From positions 558,001 through 622,000 of the forward strand of contig NZ_AP019711.1 in assembly GCF_010537335.1 (NCBI RefSeq): 64,000 nt of DNA, in the 5' to 3' direction. The notes under the pieces are model-generated. The model made no database searches. It was not told where the DNA came from and saw nothing but the letters and a program-made list of their open reading frames with translations. Positions 1-9,383 of the stretch are shown in pieces; position 1 is the first letter of the stretch; each line of letters starts with the position of its first letter. The position numbers and the translations under genes are program-made. This stretch comes from Amedibacterium intestinale. Lineage in GTDB: Bacteria; Bacillota_I; Bacilli_A; Erysipelotrichales; Erysipelotrichaceae.

Positions 1-1
1 A

Positions 2-274
2 TTAATGGAATTCGCAGATCGAAGAGTCTCCAAAGGTTTTGCATTGCAAAAACTTTGTGAAATGAATAATATTGCTTTGGAGGATGTTGCTGCTTTTGGA
101 GATACTACCAATGATAATGATATGATTGCAATTAGTGGAACTGGTGTATGTATGTGCAATGGAAGTGATGATACAAAAGCAATTGCAGATTTTATTACAG
201 AAAAAAGTAATGATGAAGATGGTTTGGCTTATTTTATAGAAGAACATTACTTAAAACCATATGGATGGTATTAG
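2..274 (+). CDS. HAD-IIB (Cof-type) phosphatase, C-terminal fragment
   Basis: The reading frame is open at the left edge of the window, so only about the last 90 residues of this gene are present. They contain the family's motif IV, GDTTNDNDM, preceded by a VSKG motif. In Cof-type HAD hydrolases the Lys of VSKG and the Asp pair of motif IV hold the phosphate and Mg2+. These enzymes are cytoplasmic sugar-phosphate or nucleotide phosphatases, often with broad specificity. The substrate cannot be told from this fragment. The first ATG in view lies just inside the edge and is not the true start. Confidence 0.85.
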   Translation, partial: LMEFADRRVSKGFALQKLCEMNNIALEDVAAFGDTTNDNDMIAISGTGVCMCNGSDDTKAIADFITEKSNDEDGLAYFIEEHYLKPYGWY

Positions 275-370
275 AAATATTATGAAGAGTTTTAATAAGA
301 ATTTTCTTGAAACATGTATAGAGGTGGTTTTTCTTTATGAGGCATGATAAAATAGAGCAGGTGATTATTG

Positions 371-952
371 ATGATAGCATTTATTAAAGGAATTATTCAT
401 AGTTATAATAAAGATTCTCTTATTATTGAAAATAACGGTATTGGATATCGTATTTATATATCCAATCCACAAACTGTTTCTTTAAATAAAGAAGTAACGC
501 TTTATACATATCAGCATGTTCGAGAAGACGCGATAACTTTATTTGGTTTTCCTACGGTAGAAGAACATGACCTTTTTTTACAGCTTATCAGTGTAAAAGG
601 TGTAGGCCCTAAAACAGCGTTAGGTATGCTTGCTGTATGTCCTGCAAAGGATATGATTTCTGCTATTGAAAATAACGATGTGAAAACATTGAAAGCTTTG
701 CCTGGTATAGGGGCTAAAACAGCAAGTCAAATCGTATTGGATTTAAAAGGCAAACTGGTAGAGGAAAGTGTTGAAATCGAAAGTCATGAAAATAAAGAAC
801 TGATGGAAGCGATGGAAGCTTTAAAAGCACTTGGTTATCGCAATGCGGAAATCAATGATATTCGTAAAGAACTTGCGCTGGAAGAAGGAAAAACATGTGA
901 TCAGTATATTCGTTTGGCATTAACTTCACTGGCAAAAAGAAAGGGGGTATAA
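371..952 (+). CDS. ruvA: Holliday junction DNA helicase subunit RuvA
   Basis: RuvA binds four-way DNA junctions as a tetramer and loads the RuvB motor for branch migration in recombination and repair. The 193-residue product begins MIAFIKG and has the usual order: an N-terminal OB-fold, then a central double helix-hairpin-helix region (VKGVGPKTAL near residue 75 and LPGIGAKTAS near residue 110), then a small C-terminal RuvB-binding domain. I chose the ATG at 371 over a TTG one codon upstream because an AGGTGA ribosome site ends 6 bases before it. It is followed after 3 bases by ruvB, the conserved operon order. Confidence 0.96.
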   Translation: MIAFIKGIIHSYNKDSLIIENNGIGYRIYISNPQTVSLNKEVTLYTYQHVREDAITLFGFPTVEEHDLFLQLISVKGVGPKTALGMLAVCPAKDMISAIENNDVKTLKALPGIGAKTASQIVLDLKGKLVEESVEIESHENKELMEAMEALKALGYRNAEINDIRKELALEEGKTCDQYIRLALTSLAKRKGV

Positions 953-955
953 GGT

Positions 956-1969
956 GTGGAGGAACGTTTACTAGCAAATACTTCTCAAATTCAGGATGAA
1001 GAAGATACTCTTCGTCCGCAGTCATTAAAAGAATATATTGGACAATCCCAGTTAAAAGAAAACTTATCAGTTTTTATTGAAGCTGCCAAGCAGCGTAATG
1101 AAGCACTTGATCATGTGCTTTTATATGGTCCTCCAGGACTTGGAAAGACAACACTTTCGTATATTCTTGCGAATGAAATGGGTGGAAAAATTCGTACTAC
1201 TAGTGGCCCAAGTATTGAAAAAAGCGGAGATCTTGCGGCGATTTTGTCTACTTTGGAAGCAGGAGATGTTTTGTTTATTGATGAAATTCATCGTCTTCCA
1301 AAACAGGTGGAGGAGATTTTATATCCGGCAATGGAAGATTACTGCATTGATATCGTGGTAGGAAAAGATGCAGGAACAACACGTTCCATTCGTCTAGATC
1401 TTCCTCCTTTTACACTTGTAGGGGCAACAACACGTGCAGGGGATTTAACGGCACCTTTACGCGATCGTTTTGGAATCGTTTCTCAGCTTGAGTTTTATTC
1501 TATGCAGGAACTTCAGCAAATTATCACACGTACCGCACGTGTCATGGATACTGGAATTGATGATGAAGCAGTACTTGAAATTGCTTTGCGCTCTAGAGGA
1601 ACTCCGCGTATAGCAAATCGTTTGTTTCGTCGTGTACGTGATTTTGCGCAGGTTATGAACGATGGATTTATATCCAAAGAGATTGCCTCTATGGCACTAG
1701 ATAAGCTTAAAGTAGATCATTTGGGTCTAGATAATGTTGATCATAAATATCTAAAAGGTATTATTGAGCGCTTTAAAGGTGGACCTGTTGGTTTAGAAGC
1801 ATTAGCTAGCAGTATAGGAGAAGAAGCGATGACATTAGAAGATGTGTATGAACCATATCTTCTTCAAATTGGTTTTATCAATCGCACACCTAGAGGAAGA
1901 ATTGTTACAGAAAAAGCATATCGTCATTTAGGCTATGATGTAAATGAAGGACTATTCAAAATGGATTAG
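956..1969 (+). CDS. ruvB: Holliday junction DNA helicase motor RuvB
   Basis: RuvB is the hexameric AAA+ ATPase that pulls DNA through the RuvA-bound junction. The 337-residue protein has Walker [10 protein letters not shown] near residue 59, Walker B with DEIHRL near residue 109, and a sensor region GATTRAG followed by the arginine-finger segment. A C-terminal winged-helix domain ends in the usual TPRGR motif. Translation starts at GTG; the strong AAGGGGG ribosome site lies inside the last codons of ruvA, so the two genes are translationally coupled. The stop codon lies in a hairpin terminator shared with the convergent neighbour. Confidence 0.97.
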   Translation: MEERLLANTSQIQDEEDTLRPQSLKEYIGQSQLKENLSVFIEAAKQRNEALDHVLLYGPPGLGKTTLSYILANEMGGKIRTTSGPSIEKSGDLAAILSTLEAGDVLFIDEIHRLPKQVEEILYPAMEDYCIDIVVGKDAGTTRSIRLDLPPFTLVGATTRAGDLTAPLRDRFGIVSQLEFYSMQELQQIITRTARVMDTGIDDEAVLEIALRSRGTPRIANRLFRRVRDFAQVMNDGFISKEIASMALDKLKVDHLGLDNVDHKYLKGIIERFKGGPVGLEALASSIGEEAMTLEDVYEPYLLQIGFINRTPRGRIVTEKAYRHLGYDVNEGLFKMD

Positions 1970-1978
1970 TCCTTTTTT
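1947..1978. terminator. Terminator overlapping the ruvB stop codon
   Basis: AAGGACTA (1947-1954) pairs with TAGTCCTT (1967-1974) across a 12-base loop, and a T run follows on the plus strand. The hairpin is made from the last codons of ruvB and also covers the end of the convergent membrane-protein gene. The two coding regions overlap by 4 bases here, so the terminator had to be embedded in coding sequence. Confidence 0.7.
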
Positions 1979-2316
1979 CTTAAGAAAATAGCACATGCAC
2001 ATAAAAGAAATACAATTAATTTACCTGTTATGAGCAACATAGATGTGATTTGTTTATCCCATAATAAGAAAGATAATATTCCTATAGGAAGAAGTATTCC
2101 AAAGATGTGAAGGAGTACTTTCTTTTTTATATGTTTTCCAAGCCATAAACCACAGCATCCATAAATAAGATAAGCAGAAGTGATATTCAATAAGTGAAAA
2201 GTTGAATAAGAAATCCATTGAAAATAGTATAAAGCAGAAAATATAAGAGAAAATAAGAGTGTTAAAACAACAAGCATGGCAAAGCTTTCTACATAAGTTT
2301 GTAATTTTATATTCAT
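1966..2316 (-). CDS. TIGR04086/YrzE-type small membrane protein
   Basis: A 116-residue hydrophobic protein with four predicted membrane segments (about residues 10-33, 43-62, 68-87 and 92-112) joined by short loops and ending in a lysine-rich tail (FLRKKD). Length, topology and position near the ruv/secDF block fit the TIGR04086 (YrzE-like) membrane family. Its function is unknown. The start at 2316 has a GAGGTGAA ribosome site upstream. It is transcribed against ruvB and overlaps its last 4 bases. The family assignment rests on overall resemblance, not on a catalytic motif. Confidence 0.65.
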   Translation of the reverse strand: MNIKLQTYVESFAMLVVLTLLFSLIFSALYYFQWISYSTFHLLNITSAYLIYGCCGLWLGKHIKKKVLLHIFGILLPIGILSFLLWDKQITSMLLITGKLIVFLLCACAIFLRKKD

Positions 2317-2376
2317 ACATTCACCTCGTTGTAGTTTATGACGATAGTTGTATGGGTATGCAAGGAGGAAATGAAA

Positions 2377-3033
2377 ATGGCTGCATATATTACACTAATT
2401 TTTAAATGTTTTCTATTTTATATGGTTATTATAATTGCTTTGCGTATCATGGGAAAAAGGGAAGTGGGTGAACTGTCTGTATTTGATATCGTTATTTATC
2501 TAGTTATGAGTGAACTATTGGCTTTGTCAATAAGCAATCCTAAGGAAAGCGTATTTAAATCATTAGTACCGATTTTTACGCTTGCTTTTCTGCAAATTAT
2601 TATTTCTGTGATTTTACTGAAAAGCAAAAAACTGCGTGATATTTTTGATGGGAAAGCAGTTATTATCATTCATGATGGACAAATTAATCAAAAAACCATG
2701 AAAAAAGAAAGATACAGCATTGATGATTTAATGTCGCAGATACGAGATAAAGATTTGTGCAGTCCGGAAGAAGTGGCATTTGCTATTTTAGAGAATAATG
2801 GAAATTTGAGCGTTCTTCCTAAAAAAACATGCAAGGTAAGACATCCTGATCCACTAATCAGTGATGGAAAAATAAATAAAGAAGCTTTAATAGAGATTGA
2901 AAAAGATGAAGAATGGTTAAAAAAAGAACTTCAAAAAGAGGGGGTAAATGGTATAGAAGAGGTGTTTTTGTGTCTTTGGCAGAAAAGTGGCATGTATGTG
3001 ATTAAAAGAGAATTTAAGAATTCATCCTCTTAA
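2377..3033 (+). CDS. DUF421 (YetF-type) membrane protein
   Basis: A 218-residue protein with three N-terminal membrane segments (about residues 3-25, 35-50 and 60-80) followed by a soluble alpha/beta domain. The family signatures LRIMGKREVGELS and VFDIVIYLVMSEL are present, as is the cytosolic stretch from DGKAVIIIHDGQI to DDLMSQIRDKDL. YetF/DUF421 proteins are widespread in sporulating Firmicutes; some are needed for spore or stress functions, but the molecular role is not settled. The ATG at 2377 is preferred because AAGGAGG lies 8 bases before it; in-frame upstream starts are too close to it or upstream of it. Its 3' end overlaps the convergent flippase gene by 20 bases. Confidence 0.85.
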   Translation: MAAYITLIFKCFLFYMVIIIALRIMGKREVGELSVFDIVIYLVMSELLALSISNPKESVFKSLVPIFTLAFLQIIISVILLKSKKLRDIFDGKAVIIIHDGQINQKTMKKERYSIDDLMSQIRDKDLCSPEEVAFAILENNGNLSVLPKKTCKVRHPDPLISDGKINKEALIEIEKDEEWLKKELQKEGVNGIEEVFLCLWQKSGMYVIKREFKNSSS

Positions 3034-4315
3034 AGGCAATACATACACGAATTGCATGCATGCACGTAGTGACAAGCATGCCTGCACACAAACCTAAATA
3101 TAATGCGTTTTCTTGAAATATACAGGAACAAAAGCCAATGATGAAAAGACGTATTAGACATCCTGCAAAGGTATCAAATACGCTTTTTTTACTTAAGGAT
3201 AAAGCGTGCAGCAGGCTGCTTAAGCAGGGTTGAAGAGAATAAAAAGCAAAAGGAATTGATAAGAGTTTTAACGCGTCTGCACCAGTCTCGTTATGATAAA
3301 ATAATCGTAAAAGCTGCTCTGGATAAAAAAAGCAAATGCTGCTGCATAAAATTCCAACAAAAAAGCAGCACAAGGAAATGGTTAGAAAAAGTGTTTTGGC
3401 GCGTTTATAGTTATGACGTGAATAGTGATACGTAAAGGAAGGAAGTAAAAGATTGCTTAAAGTAATCGTAAGGAAAGCAGGCATGGTTAAAATTGGAAGC
3501 AAGTATCCATTTATTTGACCATAGGTTTGAATCATCTGCTGAATTTGTGCTTTGTTTTTATTAAATAACATAACCATGGGCTCTAAAAAACTGCATAAAG
3601 AACCTATCAGGCGACTGCATGTCATAGGTAGTGAAATTGCTAAAACAGAAGTGAATTCGCTTTTTTTTAATTGTTTTATCAGGTGTGAAGCTTTTGTGAT
3701 TTTTTTAAAAGATATATGCAGAGATAGAATCATGTAGAAGCAGCTGGCAGCTTCTCCAACGCTGATAGACAGCATGGCAATGCTTGCCATGTGTATTGCG
3801 TTGAGATGGGGACATAAAGCAAAAGCAATATATAAGAATAACAGTCTGGCAGTTTCTTCCCATATTTGTGTTGCCCCTGCCTGTATAGGTTTTTGTATAC
3901 CATATAAATATCCTTTTAATGCTCCGGATAAGCTTACTAAAGGAAGCAAGGGGAGAATGGATTGAAATACTAAAAGAATGTTTTGTTGCTGTATGACATG
4001 GTCTGCAAGAAAAGGAGCTAAAATAGAAAAGGAAATGCTTAGAAAAAGGGTGTTGATACATATAATCATTAAACTGGCAAGCAAAGGCGGATAAGTATTT
4101 TTGCTTTGTGCAGTAAGTTTTGATAAAGCGGCAGGTATTCCCAGCTGTGCCATCGTTATTAATATAGACATTGTAGGTGTGGCTAAGGTATAAGCGTTCA
4201 TGGCATCACTGCTTAATTGTCTGGCAAGTAAAATTCTAACAAAAAAAGATAAAAATTTTCCTGCTGCAGAGAAAATGATAAGTAAAAAGGCAGATTGCAG
4301 AAGTGATTGTTTCAA
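3014..4315 (-). CDS. SpoVB-like polysaccharide/lipid flippase (MOP/MATE superfamily)
   Basis: A 433-residue integral membrane protein with about 12-14 hydrophobic segments and no soluble domain. It opens with LLQSAFLLIIFSAAGKFLSF and continues with the polar helix RILLARQLSSDAMNAY, typical of the oligosaccharide-flippase/SpoVB branch. Relatives move undecaprenyl-linked precursors (lipid II or wall polysaccharides) outward across the membrane; SpoVB itself acts in spore cortex synthesis. The protein is shorter than B. subtilis SpoVB (about 518 residues), so the exact paralogue is uncertain. It runs alone on the minus strand, convergent with the DUF421 gene and divergent from comN-secDF. Confidence 0.75.
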   Translation of the reverse strand: MKQSLLQSAFLLIIFSAAGKFLSFFVRILLARQLSSDAMNAYTLATPTMSILITMAQLGIPAALSKLTAQSKNTYPPLLASLMIICINTLFLSISFSILAPFLADHVIQQQNILLVFQSILPLLPLVSLSGALKGYLYGIQKPIQAGATQIWEETARLLFLYIAFALCPHLNAIHMASIAMLSISVGEAASCFYMILSLHISFKKITKASHLIKQLKKSEFTSVLAISLPMTCSRLIGSLCSFLEPMVMLFNKNKAQIQQMIQTYGQINGYLLPILTMPAFLTITLSNLLLPSFTYHYSRHNYKRAKTLFLTISLCCFFVGILCSSICFFYPEQLLRLFYHNETGADALKLLSIPFAFYSLQPCLSSLLHALSLSKKSVFDTFAGCLIRLFIIGFCSCIFQENALYLGLCAGMLVTTCMHAIRVCIAFKRMNS

Positions 4316-4379
4316 AGAATTTCCTCCTATCTTTACTACGATATGATGATATTTAAAGGTTTATGTAACTTTTTTCGTG

Positions 4380-4408
4380 TTGCCTAATCTTTATGATTGT
4401 AGTAAAAT
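4380..4408 (+). promoter_or_regulatory. Vegetative promoter for comN-secDF
   Basis: TTGCCT (4380-4385) and TAAAAT (4403-4408) are separated by exactly 17 bases, and comN starts 27 bases further on behind a GAGGAGG ribosome site. This matches sigma-A promoter architecture. Confidence 0.65.
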
Positions 4409-4435
4409 TATGAGCATGGTATTGAGGAGGAAATT

Positions 4436-4726
4436 ATGTATCAGCAAAGTGAAATAAAAGATAAAAACATCAAACTTGCGATAGCATTAAAAGTACATGA
4501 GTTACAACGTACACAGTTATCTTCCTTGACATATCAGCATGTAGAAAGTACATTGATGGATCGATGGAAACTTAGAAAACCAGATAGTTTGCAGGATGCT
4601 GTAAACGATATAATGCATTTAACAGCTGGAGAAGTAGTTGCTTTTTTATCTAGCCAGGCAATTATTATGGGTTCCAGAATGAAACTCAATGACTTTGATG
4701 ATTTATTTGGAGGAGACAAGCAATGA
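4436..4726 (+). CDS. comN: Post-transcriptional regulator ComN
   Basis: A 96-residue, helix-rich cytoplasmic protein of the ComN/YrzD family, recognised from the block VESTLMDRWKLRKPDSL followed by DAVNDIMHL. In B. subtilis ComN controls comE mRNA at the post-transcriptional level and its gene lies beside secDF, which is exactly the arrangement here. The strong ribosome site GAGGAGG precedes the ATG. Its last codons overlap the secDF start (ATGA-type overlap), so the pair is translationally coupled and read from the promoter at 4380. Whether it still controls competence in this organism is unknown; no com genes are in view. Confidence 0.8.
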   Translation: MYQQSEIKDKNIKLAIALKVHELQRTQLSSLTYQHVESTLMDRWKLRKPDSLQDAVNDIMHLTAGEVVAFLSSQAIIMGSRMKLNDFDDLFGGDKQ

Positions 4727-7011
4727 AAAAATCACGTTTTATCGTTTTTGGAATTACCGTGGTTACTATTTTTGCGATTATTGCAGCTTCTTTCGGCAGT
4801 GTAAAAGATGGTATGAAACTGGGTCTTGATTTACAGGGAGGGTTTGAAATCCTCTATGAAGTAAGCCCTCTTGAAGGAAAAGATATGCCGGATATGAGTG
4901 CTGTAGCAGAATCAGTAAATAAACGTGTCGATGTTTTAGGAGTTAATGAACCTGAAATAACAGTTGAGGGGAATAATCGTATTCGTGTTCAGCTTGCAGG
5001 AGTTAAGAATGCAGATCAGGCAAGAAGAGTAATCTCATCTACTGCAAATTTAACATTTCGAGATGTAAATGATAATCTGCTAATGGATGCCAGTGTTTTA
5101 AAAGAAGGTTCCGCAAGTGTCGGTTATGATGAATATGGAAATCCGTTAGTGAATTTGAAATTAGCTGATCAAAAGAAATTTTATGAAGTAACAAAAGAAG
5201 TGGCGTCAAAATCAGAAGGTGAAAATTTAATGGTCGCATGGCTGGATTTTGATGAAAAAACAGATTCTTATGCAAAAGAAGCAAATGCAGAGAATCCAAA
5301 ATTTATTTCTGCTGCAAGAGTGCAGGAAGGAATTAATAGTACGAGTGCACAAATTAGTGGGAATTTCACAAAGGAAGAAGCAAAAGAGTTAAGTGATTTA
5401 ATTAATTCTGGATCACTTCCAGTAAAAATGACAGAAATATACAGCGACAGTGTAACTGCTGATTATGGAACAGATGCATTTTCTGTGACAATGTTTGCGG
5501 GTGCTGTTGGTATTGGACTTATCATGCTGTTTATGATTTTATATTATCGTTTACCAGGTGTGATCAGTGCGGTTACGATTGCGGCATATGTATTTGTTGT
5601 ATTTGTTTTATATAATCTTATGGGAGCAGTCTTTACACTTTCAGGAATTGCAGCTTTAGTTCTTGGGGTTGGTATGGCTGTTGACTCCAATATTCTTACA
5701 TTTGAGCGAATTCGTGATGCTTTATACAGTGGAAGAAGTGTTCGTACGGCTTTTTATGAAGGAAGTTCTAAATCATTTATTACGATTTTTGATGCACAAG
5801 TTACAACCTTTATTTCTGCATTAATCTTGTTTGAGTTTGGTAAAGGTTCCGTAAAAGGATTTGCGACAATGTTGATGGTTTCTACGATTACAACTTTATT
5901 GCTAATTGTATTTATTGCAAAATTCCTTTTAAAACAGCTGGTAGAAAGTGGATGGCTAGACGATAAACGCAGCTGGTTTGGTGTAAAAGAGAGCAATATT
6001 CCAGATGTTTCCAAGGGGCAGGAACGTTTCTATTTTGGAAGATTTAAAGGTTTTGATTTTGTAGGAAAAGCGAAATACTTTATCTTTACTTCTTTAGCTG
6101 TTTTGGTTATTGGTGCTGGCTGCATGACGTTTAATGGTGTAAAAGGAAATGGTATCTTCAACTTTGGTATTGATTTTACCAGTGGTACAAAAATAACAGT
6201 ACAAAGTGATACGCCAATTGATAAGAGCACATTAAATAATCAGTTAAAGGACTTAGGTATTCAGGCAAACAGTATTAAAATTAATGGTGAAAACAATCAA
6301 AATGCAACAGTGTTTGTAAAAGATGCTATTAAAACTGAGAAAATGGATACAGTGAAAGCAGAATTGAAGAAGACATATAAGCATGATGTGAATGAAAATA
6401 CGGTAACGCCAGTAATTGGGAAAGAGCTTGTTCAAAATGCAGTGTTGATCTCTATTCTTGCGTGGATCGGGGTCATGATTTATATCTCTGTTCGATTTAA
6501 ATGGGATTATGCACTTAGCGGTATCGTTGCATTGGTGCATGATGTATTTATCATTTTAGCATTCTGTGCGATTTTCCGTCTGGAAGTTAATACAGAAATA
6601 ATTGCAGTAATGCTTGCTATTATTGGTTATTCTATTAATAACTCCATTGTTGTATTTGATAGAATTCGTGATCAGGTAAAAGAAAGACGTCATGAAACAC
6701 TAAATGCAGTCACTTATCGTGAAATTGTGAATGTTGCTTTGCAAAATACAGCAACACGTTCCATTCTTTCAACTTTTACAACAGTTCTTCCAGTTATTTG
6801 CTTGTTAGGATTTGGAAGCAACGCCATCTTTACATTCTGTCTTGCGCTATGTATTGGATTGCTTGCAGGTGCTGGATCATCTTTATTTATAGCTGCCCAG
6901 TTATGGTATCAGATTCGAGTTCATGAAAAACCTAAAAAAGCTAAGAAGCATAAACCTCGCAAAAAAGAAGAAAAAGAGGAAATGATTGTTCCTGGTTTAA
7001 ATGATTTTTAA
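4723..7011 (+). CDS. secDF: Protein translocase subunits SecD and SecF, fused
   Basis: This fused SecDF uses the proton gradient to help pull exported proteins through SecYEG. The 762-residue protein starts with one membrane segment followed by the SecD signature LGLDLQGGFEILYEV. It then has an extracytoplasmic P1-like domain, a six-helix half with a VGMAVDSNILTFERIRD motif near residue 320, a second short leader segment with FGIDFTSGT, and the SecF half with IIGYSINNSIVVFDRIRD near residue 630. The fusion is the Bacillus-type arrangement. The lysine-rich C-terminus is cytoplasmic. It is the second gene of the comN operon and is followed by a strong terminator. Confidence 0.95.
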   Translation: MKKSRFIVFGITVVTIFAIIAASFGSVKDGMKLGLDLQGGFEILYEVSPLEGKDMPDMSAVAESVNKRVDVLGVNEPEITVEGNNRIRVQLAGVKNADQARRVISSTANLTFRDVNDNLLMDASVLKEGSASVGYDEYGNPLVNLKLADQKKFYEVTKEVASKSEGENLMVAWLDFDEKTDSYAKEANAENPKFISAARVQEGINSTSAQISGNFTKEEAKELSDLINSGSLPVKMTEIYSDSVTADYGTDAFSVTMFAGAVGIGLIMLFMILYYRLPGVISAVTIAAYVFVVFVLYNLMGAVFTLSGIAALVLGVGMAVDSNILTFERIRDALYSGRSVRTAFYEGSSKSFITIFDAQVTTFISALILFEFGKGSVKGFATMLMVSTITTLLLIVFIAKFLLKQLVESGWLDDKRSWFGVKESNIPDVSKGQERFYFGRFKGFDFVGKAKYFIFTSLAVLVIGAGCMTFNGVKGNGIFNFGIDFTSGTKITVQSDTPIDKSTLNNQLKDLGIQANSIKINGENNQNATVFVKDAIKTEKMDTVKAELKKTYKHDVNENTVTPVIGKELVQNAVLISILAWIGVMIYISVRFKWDYALSGIVALVHDVFIILAFCAIFRLEVNTEIIAVMLAIIGYSINNSIVVFDRIRDQVKERRHETLNAVTYREIVNVALQNTATRSILSTFTTVLPVICLLGFGSNAIFTFCLALCIGLLAGAGSSLFIAAQLWYQIRVHEKPKKAKKHKPRKKEEKEEMIVPGLNDF

Positions 7012-7036
7012 GAAAGAGTGTCTTTAATTCACTTTA

Positions 7037-7086
7037 GGCCGTTGACAAAGTTGCTTAAGCATGCTTTGTCACTCGGTCTTTTTTTG
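7037..7086 (+). terminator. Terminator after secDF
   Basis: An extended hairpin in which GACAAAG (7044-7050) pairs with CTTTGTC (7064-7070), and flanking GGCCG pairs imperfectly with CGGTC. A run of seven Ts follows directly. It lies between secDF and recJ. Confidence 0.75.
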
Positions 7087-7154
7087 TGCTTTTAATATGA
7101 GCATAAAATCACTTTTTCAATAAAAAGTATGATAAGATATGTAAAGGTGGTAGT

Positions 7155-8762
7155 ATGAAGATTGAAAAGTTGAATGCTGAACATTCTAATTATATAAAGG
7201 AACATTATCCAATTAGTCATCTTTGCGCAAAGGTGCTTAGTGCAGCTGATATGGAAGATAAGGAGATTCAAGAGCTTTTAAGCATTCCCAAATTATCTGA
7301 TCCATTTTCTGCGAAAGGCATGAAAGAAGTGGCAGATAGAATATATCAGGCAAAAATACAAAAAGAGAAAGTTTTGGTTTGTGGTGATTATGACGCTGAT
7401 GGTATTTGTTCTACGGCTATTTTGGTAGATGCTTTGCGTAAGTATGGTGTTACATGTGGCTTCTATATTCCAAATCGTTTTAAGGAAGGGTATGGTCTTC
7501 ATGTGGACACTGTACATATGGCTTATGAAAAAGGATATCGTCTATTGATTACTGTTGATAATGGAGTGAAGGCTTTTGATGCTTTGAAAGAAGCTAAAAG
7601 ACTTGGAATTGAGGTAATTATAACTGATCATCACGCGATGGAAGAGGAGCTAGATTGTTTGTATTTGCTTCATCCTTTTCACATGGGAGATGCATTTTCC
7701 ACTTTAAGCGGAGCAGGTGTAGCGTTAGAAATTTCAAGAGCTTTGCTTCCAGAAATAAAGGAACATGTAGTTTTAGCGTGTGTTGCAGCTATTGCGGATG
7801 TTATGGAGCTTAGAAAAGAAACGCGTGCTATTGTAAAACTTGGAATACAGTACTTAAAACAAGGAGTATGTAAACCAATACAAATGCTGGCAAAAAATCG
7901 ATATCCTCAATGGGATGAAGTGTTGATTGCCTACCAGATCGTACCTAAACTTAATGTGATAGGTCGTTTAGCAGATATGGCAAATGCCAATAATGCGGTG
8001 CGTTACCTTTTGTTAACGGATTATGAAGAAATACAAAAAGTATCCCATCAGATTACGGATTTGAATGAAAAGCGTAAAAAAATGAGCGATGCTATGGTAG
8101 AAACAGCGAAATCTCTTATTCATGATGAGTATCCATTCCAATTGCTGTTTCATGATTCTTTTCATGAAGGAATCGTTGGTTTGGTAGCAGGCAAACTTGC
8201 ACAGGAAAGAAATCAGCCTGTCATGATTGCGGCAAAATCGGAGAATGGATTTAAAGGCAGTATTCGAAGTATGGGGTTGCTCGATTTAACAACATTCTTT
8301 GATGGATGCAAAGAAGAATTGAGCAGTTATGGAGGCCATAAATCTGCAGCAGGAATTGGTTTTTCTTTTGACAAAAAACAAGAAGTACAAGATTATGTGA
8401 ACAAAAAAATGGAAGGTATCACATTTGAAAATGAGCTATGTTACAAAGTTATTCCTATATTGGAAAATGAAATAACGCAAAAAGAAGTGGAAAGTTTATC
8501 TATGCTTGCTCCTTTTGGAAATGGATTTGAAGAGCCTTTATTTTTGCTTGAAAATTTAAAAGTAACTTCTCCTAAAAGAATGGGAAATGGCAAACATTTA
8601 AAATGGGTATTGAATGATGCGATAGATATCGTCTATTTTAACTGTGAGAAAGAAGCTCAATATCTTTCATCAGCATCTTCTCTTTCTTTTATTGCAAATT
8701 TACGCATAAATTCTTTTATGGGAAGAAAAAAAATTAATATTTTTGTTGCGGAGGCTTTTTAA
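7155..8762 (+). CDS. recJ: Single-strand DNA exonuclease RecJ
   Basis: RecJ degrades single-stranded DNA 5' to 3' in recombination and repair. The 535-residue protein has the DHH-family motifs: VCGDYDADGICSTA near residue 75, the TVDNG motif, ITDHHAM near residue 157, and the later DHHA1-type GGHKSAAG near residue 395, followed by an OB-like C-terminal part. B. subtilis RecJ is far longer (about 786 residues); this short form lacks the extra C-terminal domain and resembles the E. coli length class. The start has an AAAGGTGG ribosome site. It is followed after 58 bases by apt, which has its own promoter. Confidence 0.93.
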   Translation: MKIEKLNAEHSNYIKEHYPISHLCAKVLSAADMEDKEIQELLSIPKLSDPFSAKGMKEVADRIYQAKIQKEKVLVCGDYDADGICSTAILVDALRKYGVTCGFYIPNRFKEGYGLHVDTVHMAYEKGYRLLITVDNGVKAFDALKEAKRLGIEVIITDHHAMEEELDCLYLLHPFHMGDAFSTLSGAGVALEISRALLPEIKEHVVLACVAAIADVMELRKETRAIVKLGIQYLKQGVCKPIQMLAKNRYPQWDEVLIAYQIVPKLNVIGRLADMANANNAVRYLLLTDYEEIQKVSHQITDLNEKRKKMSDAMVETAKSLIHDEYPFQLLFHDSFHEGIVGLVAGKLAQERNQPVMIAAKSENGFKGSIRSMGLLDLTTFFDGCKEELSSYGGHKSAAGIGFSFDKKQEVQDYVNKKMEGITFENELCYKVIPILENEITQKEVESLSMLAPFGNGFEEPLFLLENLKVTSPKRMGNGKHLKWVLNDAIDIVYFNCEKEAQYLSSASSLSFIANLRINSFMGRKKINIFVAEAF

Positions 8763-8784
8763 CAGTGCAATTTTGTGTTTTTTT

Positions 8785-8793
8785 TGATATAAT
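8785..8793 (+). promoter_or_regulatory. Extended -10 promoter for apt
   Basis: TGATATAAT is a perfect extended -10 (TGnTATAAT) in the 58-base gap between recJ and apt. No good -35 is visible, as is allowed for this promoter class. Confidence 0.55.
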
Positions 8794-8820
8794 AGATACA
8801 TATTTACAGGAGGCTAATTT

Positions 8821-9336
8821 ATGGATTATAAAAAATATATTGCTGATGTCGTAGATTTTCCTAAAGAAGGAATTTTGTTTCGTGATATCACACCGTTAAT
8901 GGCAGAAGGAGAAGTATTTAAGTCTGCCTGCGATGAAATACTTGCTTTTGCGAAAAAAGTAGGTGCTAACGTAATTGTTGGACCAGAGTCTAGAGGTTTT
9001 ATTTTTGGATGTCCGGTTGCCTACAGCATGGGAATTGGTTTTATTCCAGTAAGAAAACCCGGAAAGCTTCCTAGAGAAACGGTTAGTATGAGCTATGATT
9101 TGGAATATGGAAGCAACGAGCTTCATATTCATAAAGGAGATATTAAAAAAGGGCAGAAAGTTTTGATCATTGATGACTTGCTGGCTACTGGAGGAACTGT
9201 GAATGCCACTATCCAGATCGTTGAATCTATGGGGGCTGAAGTAGTTGGGTGTGCTTTTTTGATTGAACTAGAAGATTTAAAAGGCAGAGAGCTTCTTAAA
9301 AATTATGAAGTTTTTTCCCTCATGTCTTATAAGTAA
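8821..9336 (+). CDS. apt: Adenine phosphoribosyltransferase
   Basis: Apt salvages adenine by joining it to PRPP, giving AMP and pyrophosphate. The 171-residue protein is the standard length and has the family opening [15 protein letters not shown], the GPESRGF loop, and the PRPP-binding motif [13 protein letters not shown] near residue 120. It acts as a cytoplasmic dimer. The gene sits between recJ and the (p)ppGpp synthetase gene, the same neighbourhood as in Bacillus (recJ-apt-relA). A GGAGG ribosome site precedes the ATG, and an AT-rich terminator separates apt from the next gene. Confidence 0.96.
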   Translation: MDYKKYIADVVDFPKEGILFRDITPLMAEGEVFKSACDEILAFAKKVGANVIVGPESRGFIFGCPVAYSMGIGFIPVRKPGKLPRETVSMSYDLEYGSNELHIHKGDIKKGQKVLIIDDLLATGGTVNATIQIVESMGAEVVGCAFLIELEDLKGRELLKNYEVFSLMSYK

Positions 9337-9337
9337 T

Positions 9338-9364
9338 AAAAAAAAGGGGGAATTTCCCCTTTTT
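9338..9364. terminator. Terminator between apt and relA
   Basis: AAAAAGGGG pairs with CCCCTTTTT around a short AT loop, with A and T runs on either side. It lies 2 bases after the apt stop and 20 bases before the relA start, so relA may be partly read through from apt or need another promoter. Confidence 0.65.
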
Positions 9365-9383
9365 CTTGAATGTAGGTGATAGT